From Chloroflexota bacterium (GTDB lineage: Bacteria > Chloroflexota > Limnocylindria > Limnocylindrales > CSP1-4), in contig SCUO01000069.1 in the NCBI GenBank assembly GCA_004297395.1, positions 1 through 50,414 on the forward strand: a DNA stretch of 50,414 nt, given 5' to 3'. The notes beneath the pieces are model-generated. The model did not search any database, was not told where the DNA came from, and was given only the letters and a program-made list of their open reading frames with translations. Positions 18,617 to 26,530 of the stretch are shown one piece after another. Every line of letters begins with the position of its first letter. Within the stretch, counting starts at the first letter, position 1. The position numbers and the translations under genes are program-made.

Positions 18617-19815
18617 CCGCGCTCATGCGCCCCGCCGGCCACCCGGGTGGTCACCCCGAAGGTGGGCCCGCGGGCGGGCCCACCCGGCACCCCGGCGGCC
18701 ACCCGGGGCAGATCGGTGCCGTCGGCTCCGTCCGGCCCGAGGGCTACGTCTTCAACCGCGCCCCGATGCTCGTCTACTGGGAGACGACGACGTCGTGCGG
18801 CCTCGCCTGCCGCCACTGCCGGGCCGAGGCCATCCCCGAGCGCGCGCCCGACGAGCTCACCACCGAGGAAGGCTTCCGGCTGCTCGACGCGGTCACTCGC
18901 TTCGGCCAGCCCTACCCCCACGTCGTGTTCACCGGCGGCGACCCCCTCCGCCGGCCCGACCTCGAGACCCTGGTCGAGGCGGCAACCGCCCGGGGCATCG
19001 GCGCCTCGCTCGCCCCGGCCGCGACCCCCGAGCTTACGCCGGAGCGACTCCGGACCCTCAAGGCGGCCGGGATCCAGACGATGTCGCTGTCGCTCGACGG
19101 CTCCACAGCCGAGCGCCACGACGGCTTCCGGGGCGTGCCCGGCACCTTCGAGGCGACCCTGCGCGCGGCCGAATGGACCCACCAGATCGGGCTGCCGCTC
19201 CAGGTCAACACCCTCATCACCGACGAGACCCTCGAGGACCTGCCCGCGATCTACGACCTGATGATCCGGGTCGGGATCATCCGCTGGAGCCTGTTCTTCC
19301 TCATCTCGGTCGGGCGCGGCTCCGACCTCCGCGAGATCGAGCCCGGCCAGGCCGAGCGCCTCAACCACTGGCTGTACGGCCTCTCGAAGGACGCGCCGTT
19401 CGCGATCAAGACGACCGAGGCAACCCACTACCGCCGGGTCGCGATCAGGCGGATGCAGGCCGAGGGCCTCGACGAGGCGGCCATCGCGGCGACCTCGGTC
19501 GGGCGCGGCTTCGGCGTCCGGGACGGCAACGGGATCATGTTCGTGGCCAACAACGGCTATGTCTTCCCGTCCGGGTTCCTGCCCCTGCCGGTCGGCAATG
19601 TCCGGACCGACGACATCGTGAGCCTCTACCGCGAGCACCCGGTCTTCACCGGTCTGCGGGACGCGAGCCAGCTCAAGGGCCGCTGCGGGGCCTGCGAGTA
19701 CGGCCGGATCTGCGGCGGCTCGCGGGCCCGGGCCTTCGCCTGGACCGGCGATCCGCTGGCGGCCGACCCGCTCTGCCCGTTCGTCCCGCCCGGCTTCGAC
19801 GGCAAGGCGAGCTGA
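18613..19815 (+). CDS. Radical SAM/SPASM protein, AhbD-like haem-synthase candidate
   Basis: This 400-residue protein has the radical SAM cluster motif C62-x3-C66-x2-C69 (SCGLACRHC), the GGDP motif (VFTGGDPLRRPDL) and a C-terminal auxiliary-cluster set Cys358, 361, 367 and 388 (RCGACEYGRICGG ... PLCPF). This layout matches the haem-linked radical SAM/SPASM family (TIGR04053-like and AhbD). AhbD converts iron-coproporphyrin III to haem by two oxidative decarboxylations. The first 33 residues are an unusual His/Gly/Pro-rich stretch. AGGAGG lies 10 bases upstream and the start overlaps the hemH stop (ATGA). The position between hemH and hemY supports a late haem step; peptide modification is the alternative. 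Confidence 0.85.
   Translation: MTALMRPAGHPGGHPEGGPAGGPTRHPGGHPGQIGAVGSVRPEGYVFNRAPMLVYWETTTSCGLACRHCRAEAIPERAPDELTTEEGFRLLDAVTRFGQPYPHVVFTGGDPLRRPDLETLVEAATARGIGASLAPAATPELTPERLRTLKAAGIQTMSLSLDGSTAERHDGFRGVPGTFEATLRAAEWTHQIGLPLQVNTLITDETLEDLPAIYDLMIRVGIIRWSLFFLISVGRGSDLREIEPGQAERLNHWLYGLSKDAPFAIKTTEATHYRRVAIRRMQAEGLDEAAIAATSVGRGFGVRDGNGIMFVANNGYVFPSGFLPLPVGNVRTDDIVSLYREHPVFTGLRDASQLKGRCGACEYGRICGGSRARAFAWTGDPLAADPLCPFVPPGFDGKAS
18661..18684 (+). repeat. Perfect GC hairpin inside the radical SAM gene
   Basis: GGTGGGCCCG (18661-18670), loop CGGG, and CGGGCCCACC (18675-18684) form a perfect 10-bp stem. It lies 46 bases after the start codon, in the region encoding the His/Gly/Pro-rich N-terminus. 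There is no U-tract, so it is not a classical terminator, but in RNA it would be very stable. Confidence 0.6.
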
Positions 19816-19825
19816 GGAGCGCGCC

Positions 19826-21583
19826 ATGACCGTCCTCGTCGTCGGCGGCGGCATCACCGGTCTGGCGAGCGCCTACGCCCTGGGCAGGGCGGGCATCCCG
19901 ACCCTCCTCGTCGAGGGCTCTCGTCGCCTGGGCGGCAAGGTCCGGACCGAGACGGCCGACGGCTTCGTCATCGAGCACGGCCCCGATTCGTTCGTCAGCT
20001 ACCGGCCCGCGGCGGTCCAGCTGTGCCGCGAGCTCGGCCTCGGTGACGCGGTCGTCCGACCGCAGGAGCCGCGGATCGTCTTCATTCGGTCGGGCGGGCG
20101 GTTCCGCCGCTTCCCAGACGGGATGGGCCTGGTCCTGCCCACGAAGCTCCGGCCGTTCATGACCAGCGACCTGTTCTCGCCCCTCGCCAAGCTCCGGATG
20201 GGCCTCGACCTCCTGCTGCCCCGGGACACGACGGAGGGCGACGTTGCCGTGGGGCCGTTCCTGCGCCGGCGACTCGGCAGCGCGCTCGTGGACCGTCTCG
20301 CCGGGCCGCTCATCGGCGGCGTCTACGGCACGCCGATCGACGAGCTGAGCCTGGACGCCGTCGTCCCGCAGCTCCGCGAGTCGGAGCGGGCGCATCGCTC
20401 CCTGCTCCTGGCCACGCTGGCGGACGTCCGAGCCCGGAAACGGGTCGCCGCAGCACGCGGGAGCGTCGAGAACGGCGCCGCGCCATCGCCGTTCGTGACC
20501 CTGGCGGGTGGCACCCAGCAGCTGGTCGATGCACTCGTGGCGGCGCTCCGGGCGATGCCCCACGTGGGGATCCGGACCGAATGCCTCCTCGAGGGCCTCG
20601 AGTTCGACGGCCCGCGCGTCCGGCTCCGGATCTGCGGCGGCGAGCGGATGGCACCCGAGGCGACGATCCTGGCGACGCCGGCACCCGTGACCGCCGATCT
20701 CCTGGAGCCCGGTGCAGCCGAGGCCGCACGGCACATCCGTTCGATCCCCCAAGGGGCGACCGCGGTCGTGAACCTCGCCTACTGCGACGACCAGCTGCCC
20801 GACGATCTCGTCGGCCATGGCTTCCTCGTCGCCGGCGACGAGCCGATGACGATCAGCGCGGCGACGCTCAGCTCCCGGAAGTGGGCCGACCGCGCCCCGG
20901 ACGGGACACTCCTGGTGCGGGCCTTCATCGGCGACGGGCGGAGCGGGGCGCATGCCCTCTCCGACGACCAGCTGGCCCGGGCCGCCCATATCGATGTCAC
21001 GGGCGCCCTGGGCATCCGCGGCGAGCCCCTGCTGACCCGGGTCTCGCGCTACCCGGCGGCGATGCCCCACTACACGGTCGGACACCTGGCGCGGGTGGCG
21101 GCGGCCGAGGCGGCCCTCGCAGCCTTCCCCGCCCTCCGGATCGCCGGCGGTGCCTATCGCGGCGTGGGCCTGCCGGACTGCATCGCCCAGGGCCGCGCGG
21201 CGGCCGAGGCCGTGACGACAGTCCTGTCAGAGGGCGCAGTCGCGGTGGCCGGGGCCACGGCCGCCACTGGGGCGGACGGGGAGGTCGGGGTCGCCGAGGC
21301 CATCGGCAGGCCCGCCCCGGCCCAGCGTGGCCTGACCCTGGACGCCCTGCCCGTCGGTCGAGCCGCGCGGGTCGTGTCGATCGCCGGCGAGCATGACGCC
21401 GACCTGGCCCTCGAGGGCCTGCTGCCGGGGACGGCCGTCGCGGTCGCATCACGCTCGCCGCTCGGCGGGCCGCTGGTCGTGGGAATCGGCCGGGCCCGGA
21501 TCGCCGTTGCCCGCTCGGTCGCGTCAGCGGTCGCAGTCACGATGGAGCCGCCGACGGACGCCGCCGTCGAGATCGTCGGGTGA
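19826..21583 (+). CDS. hemY: HemY/CgoX porphyrinogen oxidase with C-terminal FeoA domain
   Basis: Residues 1-480 form an FAD-dependent protoporphyrinogen/coproporphyrinogen oxidase: VLVVGGGITGLASAYALGRAG at the N-terminus, RLGGKVRT, EHGPDSFV, and the C-terminal FAD-contacting AGGAYRGVGLPDCIAQGRAAAEAV. After an Ala/Gly-rich linker (about 485-500), residues 502-572 match a FeoA/SH3-like domain: LDALPVGRAARVVSIAG, LEGLLPGTAVAV, SRSPLGGPLVVGIG and IAVARSVASAVAV. A typical HemY ends near 470, so the extra 100 residues are a real second domain. feoB begins four bases before the stop and no separate feoA is present, so this fusion probably supplies FeoA. A GAGGAG site precedes the ATG. Confidence 0.93.
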   Translation: MTVLVVGGGITGLASAYALGRAGIPTLLVEGSRRLGGKVRTETADGFVIEHGPDSFVSYRPAAVQLCRELGLGDAVVRPQEPRIVFIRSGGRFRRFPDGMGLVLPTKLRPFMTSDLFSPLAKLRMGLDLLLPRDTTEGDVAVGPFLRRRLGSALVDRLAGPLIGGVYGTPIDELSLDAVVPQLRESERAHRSLLLATLADVRARKRVAAARGSVENGAAPSPFVTLAGGTQQLVDALVAALRAMPHVGIRTECLLEGLEFDGPRVRLRICGGERMAPEATILATPAPVTADLLEPGAAEAARHIRSIPQGATAVVNLAYCDDQLPDDLVGHGFLVAGDEPMTISAATLSSRKWADRAPDGTLLVRAFIGDGRSGAHALSDDQLARAAHIDVTGALGIRGEPLLTRVSRYPAAMPHYTVGHLARVAAAEAALAAFPALRIAGGAYRGVGLPDCIAQGRAAAEAVTTVLSEGAVAVAGATAATGADGEVGVAEAIGRPAPAQRGLTLDALPVGRAARVVSIAGEHDADLALEGLLPGTAVAVASRSPLGGPLVVGIGRARIAVARSVASAVAVTMEPPTDAAVEIVG

Positions 21584-23550
21584 TCCACCGCCACGTTCCG
21601 GTGATGGTCGACGGTGATGCCGACCTGCCGGTGATCGGCCTCGTCGGCCGGCCGAACGTGGGGAAGTCGACCTTTCTCGCCCGTGGCAGCGGCCGCTTCG
21701 CCGAGACGGCCAACGCGCCCGGAACGACAGTCCTCACCGAGCGGCGCCGGGTCGAGGTCGACGGCCACGAGGCGATCCTCGTCGACCTGCCGGGAACGCG
21801 CTCGCTGATCGACAGGCCGGCGGGCGACGAGCCGTTCTGGCGGCGCCTCGAAGCCGCCTGCCCGGACGCGCTCCTCGTCCTCGTCGATGCCGGCGACCTC
21901 GCCCGCCACCTCCCCCTTGCCCTCGCCTGCCGGGACCTCGGGCTGCCGATCGTCGTCGCCGCGAACCTCGCCGATGAGGCGGCGCGCCACGGCGTCGACG
22001 TGGACACCGGGCGCCTCTCGCAACTCATCCTGGCGCCGGTCCATCTGACGAACGGTCGGAGCGGGGACGGGATCCGGGCGGCCCTCGGCGACGCGATCCA
22101 GCTCGCCGGACGGCGCCGCGACGTCAGGCTCGGACTGGCCGCGCCGTCCTCCACGACCCCGGCCACGATCTACGAGCCGGCGCTCGACGCCCGCATCGCG
22201 GCGGAGGCGGCCCGGTTCTCCGACCTCCGCTCGGTCGGCGCGGCGGCGATCGACGGGACCGGTCTCGGGCGTCTCATCGAGGCCGGTGTCACGAGCCGCC
22301 GCGGCGCCGCGACGATCCGCCTGGGCGACGAACTCGAGGGGCCACGGGCCGGCATCGCGCGGCGGTGGGCAGGCCAGGTCGAGCGAATCCGGACCGTGCG
22401 CGAGCCCTTCAGCGACCGCCTCGAACGCGCCTCGACCGCCCCCTGGCCGGGCATCCCCGCGTTCCTCGCCGTCACCCTTCTCACGTTCGGGGCCATGGTC
22501 GTCGTCGGCGGCTGGCTGGCGGCGGTCCTCGGCAACGCCTGGGCCGCGGCCGTCTCGCCGGCCCTCACGACCGCGGTCGGGGCGATCGTTCCGATCCCCG
22601 TCCTGGCGAACTCGATCCTGTGGGCGATCGATGGTGGGCTACTCGCCCTGATCTCGGTCGGCATCCCCTACATCCTGACGTTCTACGTCCTCCTCGCCGC
22701 CCTTGAGGACTCGGGCTACCTCACGAGCGCGGCCGTCCTCCTCGACCGCGTCTTCAACGCCGTGGGCCTGCCCGGCCGGGCTGCCGTGCCGCTCCTGGCG
22801 GCAGCCGGCTGCAACGTGCCGGCGCTGTACGGGACGCGGATCCTGCGGACGCGCCGGGAGCGGATCCTGGCCTCGTTCCTCATCACCCTCACGCCGTGCT
22901 CGGCCCGGAGCGCGGTCGTCATCGCCGCCCTCGTGCCGCTGGCCGGCCCCGGCGTGGCGCTGGCGGCGTTCGGGGTCACCGCGGCCGTCGCCCTCGGCGC
23001 CGGGTTCGCCGCCAACGCTCTCGTCCCGGGCCGCCAGCCGAGCCTCGTCCTCGAGATGGCCCATATCCGGGTCCCCGTCCCGCGGCACGTGGCCCAGAAG
23101 GCCTGGGTCCGCTTCCGCGGCTTTGTGTTCGCCGCCGCCCCGATCATGCTCATCGGCTCATTCGTGGTCGGGCTCGCCTGGGAGACCGGGGCGTGGCAGC
23201 CCCTCTCGGTGGGGCTCGGCCCGGTCACGGAGGGACTCCTCGGCCTGCCGCCGATCGCCGGCGTGGCGATCGCCTTCGGCTTCCTGCGCAAGGAGCTGGC
23301 GCTGCAGCTGCTGATCGCGCTCGCGGTCGTGGAGTACGGCCTGGGGGCGGGCGACCTCGGGACGTTCATGTCAGCGGGCCAGGTATTCGTCTTCGCGATC
23401 GTCACCTCGATCTCGATTCCCTGCGCGGCGACGCTCGCGGCGCTGGCCGCGGAGCTGGGGCGCCGCCCGGCCCTCGCGATCACCGGGGGTTCGCTCGCCA
23501 TCGCCCTCGTTGCGGGTGGCCTCCTCGCCCGGATGCTCGGGATCGCGTAG
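21580..23550 (+). CDS. feoB: Ferrous iron transporter FeoB
   Basis: This 656-residue membrane GTPase imports Fe2+. The cytosolic G domain has G1 GRPNVGKST, G3 DLPG and a G4-like NLAD; the G1 reads more like Era/EngA than the usual FeoB GNPNxGKT. After a linker (to about residue 280) come the membrane helices with the two gate motifs: GCNVPALYGTR (canonical GCxVPAxxxTR) and TPCSARSAV (canonical PCSARLxV). A FeoC-like gene is absent. The GTG start overlaps the stop of the HemY-FeoA gene by four bases, so the pump is translated directly after its FeoA partner domain. Confidence 0.95.
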   Translation: MIHRHVPVMVDGDADLPVIGLVGRPNVGKSTFLARGSGRFAETANAPGTTVLTERRRVEVDGHEAILVDLPGTRSLIDRPAGDEPFWRRLEAACPDALLVLVDAGDLARHLPLALACRDLGLPIVVAANLADEAARHGVDVDTGRLSQLILAPVHLTNGRSGDGIRAALGDAIQLAGRRRDVRLGLAAPSSTTPATIYEPALDARIAAEAARFSDLRSVGAAAIDGTGLGRLIEAGVTSRRGAATIRLGDELEGPRAGIARRWAGQVERIRTVREPFSDRLERASTAPWPGIPAFLAVTLLTFGAMVVVGGWLAAVLGNAWAAAVSPALTTAVGAIVPIPVLANSILWAIDGGLLALISVGIPYILTFYVLLAALEDSGYLTSAAVLLDRVFNAVGLPGRAAVPLLAAAGCNVPALYGTRILRTRRERILASFLITLTPCSARSAVVIAALVPLAGPGVALAAFGVTAAVALGAGFAANALVPGRQPSLVLEMAHIRVPVPRHVAQKAWVRFRGFVFAAAPIMLIGSFVVGLAWETGAWQPLSVGLGPVTEGLLGLPPIAGVAIAFGFLRKELALQLLIALAVVEYGLGAGDLGTFMSAGQVFVFAIVTSISIPCAATLAALAAELGRRPALAITGGSLAIALVAGGLLARMLGIA

Positions 23551-23581
23551 CCTCGAAGCGGCGCCTCGGTACCGCTCGAGG
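23551..23581. terminator. Hairpin between convergent feoB and RNA-ligase-family gene
   Basis: CCTCGA-A-GCGG and CCGC-TCGAGG form an interrupted 10-bp stem immediately after the feoB stop and before the convergent gene's stop. There is no T-run on either strand, so a role as a bidirectional terminator is likely only from position. Confidence 0.35.
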
Positions 23582-23595
23582 GCCCCGCCGGCCCT

Positions 23596-24120
23596 TCAAC
23601 CTCCGAGTGGGAAGCGTCGTCGTGTCCGCCACCGGCCGTCGAGGTCCTCGACCAGCAGGGCCACGATGGTCACACGCCGGTGGAACGGGACCAGCCGCCA
23701 GGCTTCTGCCTCGACGGCGTCGAATCGGGCCGGGTCATCGATGGCCAGCGTCAGGTGGGCCTCGAGCTCGTCGTCCTCGCGGCCGTAGGGCGGGTGGTCC
23801 GGGAAGGCCGCCCAGATCGCCCGGGTCAGGGCCACGAACGGCTGGCCCGGCCGGGGCTCCAGCCACACCACGCCAGGACCGAGGTCCGAGGCCGGCCAGC
23901 GGCGGACGGCCGCCAGCTCGACGTCGAAGGCCGGCACCCGCGCGACGATCTCGCCGATCCGGGCGACGACACGGCGATCCAGCCGGGCCGAATCGACGAA
24001 CGGCGACAGGATCGTCACGTGGGCCGGCACGCCCAGCCGGGCAACCGCCACCTCCCGGCGTCGGATCGCAGCCAGCCGCGGCGGCAGGCGCAGCGGGACG
24101 ACCAGGGCCGAGGCCGCCAG
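23596..24120 (-). CDS. 2'-5' RNA ligase / cyclic phosphodiesterase family protein
   Basis: The two HxT motifs of the 2H phosphoesterase superfamily are present: HVTIL (His34) and HLTLA (His122). The product is 174 residues if translation starts at CTG 24118-24120, where GGGAGG lies seven to eight bases upstream. It is 151 residues from the first standard start, GTG at 24049-24051. The longer form restores the family's opening strand (ASALVVPL) and the IRRR helix, so the CTG start is favoured. Such proteins hydrolyse or ligate 2',3'-cyclic phosphate RNA ends or related cyclic phosphates. It lies 56 bases after the patD stop. Confidence 0.8.
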   Translation of the reverse strand: MAASALVVPLRLPPRLAAIRRREVAVARLGVPAHVTILSPFVDSARLDRRVVARIGEIVARVPAFDVELAAVRRWPASDLGPGVVWLEPRPGQPFVALTRAIWAAFPDHPPYGREDDELEAHLTLAIDDPARFDAVEAEAWRLVPFHRRVTIVALLVEDLDGRWRTRRRFPLGG

Positions 24121-24176
24121 GGGTCAGCCTCCCGCGGCGTCCACGGCCGGGCCGGAAGGCCGGACGTCGACGTGGT

Positions 24177-25622
24177 TCAGATCTTCAGCATCACGTGCTT
24201 GACGACGGTGTAGTCCTCGAGGGCATACATCGAGCCGTCCTTGCCGTAGCCCGATTCCTTGAAGCCGCCGTGGGGCATCTCGGAGACCAGGGTGAAGTGC
24301 TCGTTGATCCAGACCGTCCCGAACTGGATCGCCTTGGCCACCCGCATCGCCCGGCCGATGTCGTTCGTGAAGACCGACGACGCCAGGCCGAAGCGGACGT
24401 CGTTGGCCCAGGCGATCGCCTGGGCCTCGTCGCTGAACCGTTGGACCGTGACGACCGGCCCGAAGACCTCGTCCTGGACGATCTCGGAGCGCTGATCGGG
24501 GCCGGCGATGACCGTCGGCTCGTAGTACGCACCAGGGCCCTTCGGCCGGACGCCGCCGACGACGACCTCGGCCCCCTCCCGGGCCCGATCGACCATGCCC
24601 TCGACCTTGTCGGCCTGGGCCCCGGCGATGAGCGAGCCCATGTCGAGGTCGTCGACCTCGGTCGGGTTGCCCCACTTGATCGACCGAACCTGGTCGCTGA
24701 GGGCCGAGACGAACTTGTCGTAGACCTTCGGGCCGGCGATGACCCGGCAGGCCGCGGTGCAGTCCTGGCCGCTGTTCCAGTAACCGGCGAACTTGATGGT
24801 CTCGGCCGCAGCCTCGATGTCGGCGTCGTCGAAGACGATGACCGGGGCCTTGCCACCGAGCTCCAGGTGCAGGCGCTTGACCCGATCCGCGGCGATCCGG
24901 GCGATGCGCTTGCCGGTCTCCGTGTCGCCGGTGACCGAGATCATCCGGACCGAGGGATGGCCGACGAGGGCATCGCCGATCGCGGCGCCGGTGCCGGACA
25001 GGACGTTGACCACGCCGGGCGGGAAGATGTCGCCGAGGGTCGAGGCGAACGCGAGGGCCGTCAACGGCGTCCGGGCGGAGGGCTTGAGGACCACCGTGTT
25101 GCCGGTCGCGAGTGCCGGACCGAGCTTCCAGGCGGCCATGTACAGCGGGTAGTTCCAGGGCGCGATCGAGGCGACCACGCCGACCGGCTCGCGCCGGATC
25201 AGGGAGGTATGGCCGGCGAGGTACTCGTTGGCCGCCTTGCCCTCCATGACCCGGGCGGCGCCGGCGAAGAACCGGAAGAGATCGGAGCTGACGGCCATCT
25301 CGTCGATCGCGAGGTTGACCGGCTTGCCGGTGTGGAGGCTCTCGAGGCGGCCGAGCTCATCGGCCCGGGCATCGAGGGCGTCGGCGAGCTTCAGGAGCAG
25401 GAGGCTCCGGTCCTGGGGCGTGGTGTGCTGCCAGGTGGCGAAGGCCTTCTCGGCCGCGCGGACCGCCCGGTCGACGTCCTCGGTGTCGCTGGCCGGAACC
25501 CGGGCGACCACGTTGTCCGTGGCCGGGTTGAGGACATCCAGGGTCTGGCCGCTGGCGCTGTCGACCCACTCGCCGCCGATGAACTGCTGGTAGGCCTGGA
25601 CCGCGTCCTTGACCTCGGTCAT
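24177..25622 (-). CDS. patD: Gamma-aminobutyraldehyde dehydrogenase (PatD-like)
   Basis: This 481-residue NAD-dependent aldehyde dehydrogenase has general-base Glu254 in LELGGKAP and catalytic Cys288 in GYWNSGQDCTAACRV. That last string and the C-terminal LVSEMPHGGFKESGYGKD ... LEDYTVVKHVM are characteristic of aminobutyraldehyde dehydrogenases such as E. coli PatD/YdcW, which oxidise 4-aminobutanal from putrescine degradation to GABA. The start is ATG at 25620-25622, with GGAGG six bases upstream; an in-frame extension is not conserved. No polyamine transaminase or transporter is nearby. Confidence 0.88.
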   Translation of the reverse strand: MTEVKDAVQAYQQFIGGEWVDSASGQTLDVLNPATDNVVARVPASDTEDVDRAVRAAEKAFATWQHTTPQDRSLLLLKLADALDARADELGRLESLHTGKPVNLAIDEMAVSSDLFRFFAGAARVMEGKAANEYLAGHTSLIRREPVGVVASIAPWNYPLYMAAWKLGPALATGNTVVLKPSARTPLTALAFASTLGDIFPPGVVNVLSGTGAAIGDALVGHPSVRMISVTGDTETGKRIARIAADRVKRLHLELGGKAPVIVFDDADIEAAAETIKFAGYWNSGQDCTAACRVIAGPKVYDKFVSALSDQVRSIKWGNPTEVDDLDMGSLIAGAQADKVEGMVDRAREGAEVVVGGVRPKGPGAYYEPTVIAGPDQRSEIVQDEVFGPVVTVQRFSDEAQAIAWANDVRFGLASSVFTNDIGRAMRVAKAIQFGTVWINEHFTLVSEMPHGGFKESGYGKDGSMYALEDYTVVKHVMLKI

Positions 25623-25768
25623 GGGGAACCTCCATGTGGGCTCTGCCGCGGGCCCGCCACTCGGGCGCGCGCGAGGGATCGATGGATGTCCGGACATTGT
25701 GCGCCCGGGGCGGTAGGCCGTTCCAGCCCGCGAGCCGGGTGCCGCGCCGGCTCGAGCCGGACCCTCGA

Positions 25769-26530
25769 TCAGAACCGGATCGCGAGGGCGATCCAGAGCG
25801 CCGCGAGGCCGCCGAGGCCCACGGCGGCGTCGAGCCAGCCCCAGCGGATCGGACGGAAGGTGGTCCTCGGACCGCTCCCGAACGCCCGGGCGTCCATGGC
25901 CAGGGCGAGCTGGTCGGCGTGCCGCAGCGCCCGGACGAGGAGCCCCAGGAGCAGGCGCGGGTGCCAGCCCCGGAGGCCGCGGACCCGGCGCGCCTGGCGC
26001 AGCGTGACGAGGTCCTCGGCCAGGCCCGGAACTGCCTGATACGCCGCCAGCGCCCCGTAGGCGAACCGCTCCGGGACGCGGGCCTGCTGGACGAGGGCGT
26101 CCACCAGGCGCGTCGGGTCGGTGGTCTGGGCGAAGACGGCGCCGACGCTCACGATCGACACGACTCGGGCGGCGAGCGCCACGGCGGCATCGGCGGCCTC
26201 CCGGGTGATCCGGAACGGCCCGATCCGGGCGAGCTCAACGGCCGTGGGGTCACCGTTCGAGCTGGACCACAGCAGGTTGGCGAGGGCGATCGAGGTCGCC
26301 GCGAGGAGGAGTGGCGCCAGGCCACGGACGAGATTCCGAGCCGTGACGCGCCCGATCGAGAGCCCCGCCACGATCGCCAGCGCCGCGAGCACGAGCGGTG
26401 GACCCGGCTCGCGGACAAGGGCAAGCCCGATGAGCCAGGTGATCGCCACGCCCAGCTTGACGAGCGGGCTCGTCCGGCCGAGCGGGCTCGAGGCCTGGGC
26501 ATCGGTCAGGTCGATCGGGGCCAACATCAC
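25769..26530 (-). CDS. ecfT: ECF transporter transmembrane component (EcfT, YkoC-like)
   Basis: This 253-residue protein has about five hydrophobic segments and the two cytoplasmic coupling motifs of EcfT proteins: an Ala-Arg-Gly-type motif in RQARRVRGLRG and a second in ALAMDARAFGSG. It links the ATPase pair to the substrate-binding S component. Its start overlaps the upstream ATPase stop by four bases. It is the last gene of a three-gene operon under a TPP riboswitch, so it should serve thiamine or its pyrimidine precursor. Confidence 0.9.
   Translation of the reverse strand: MMLAPIDLTDAQASSPLGRTSPLVKLGVAITWLIGLALVREPGPPLVLAALAIVAGLSIGRVTARNLVRGLAPLLLAATSIALANLLWSSSNGDPTAVELARIGPFRITREAADAAVALAARVVSIVSVGAVFAQTTDPTRLVDALVQQARVPERFAYGALAAYQAVPGLAEDLVTLRQARRVRGLRGWHPRLLLGLLVRALRHADQLALAMDARAFGSGPRTTFRPIRWGWLDAAVGLGGLAALWIALAIRF

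Noticed and set aside
22896..26039. About 1,050-codon plus-strand open frame over feoB, patD and ecfT
   Set aside because: High GC keeps antisense frames open. The product is low-complexity Arg/Gly/Asp-rich, and three well-supported genes occupy the same DNA.
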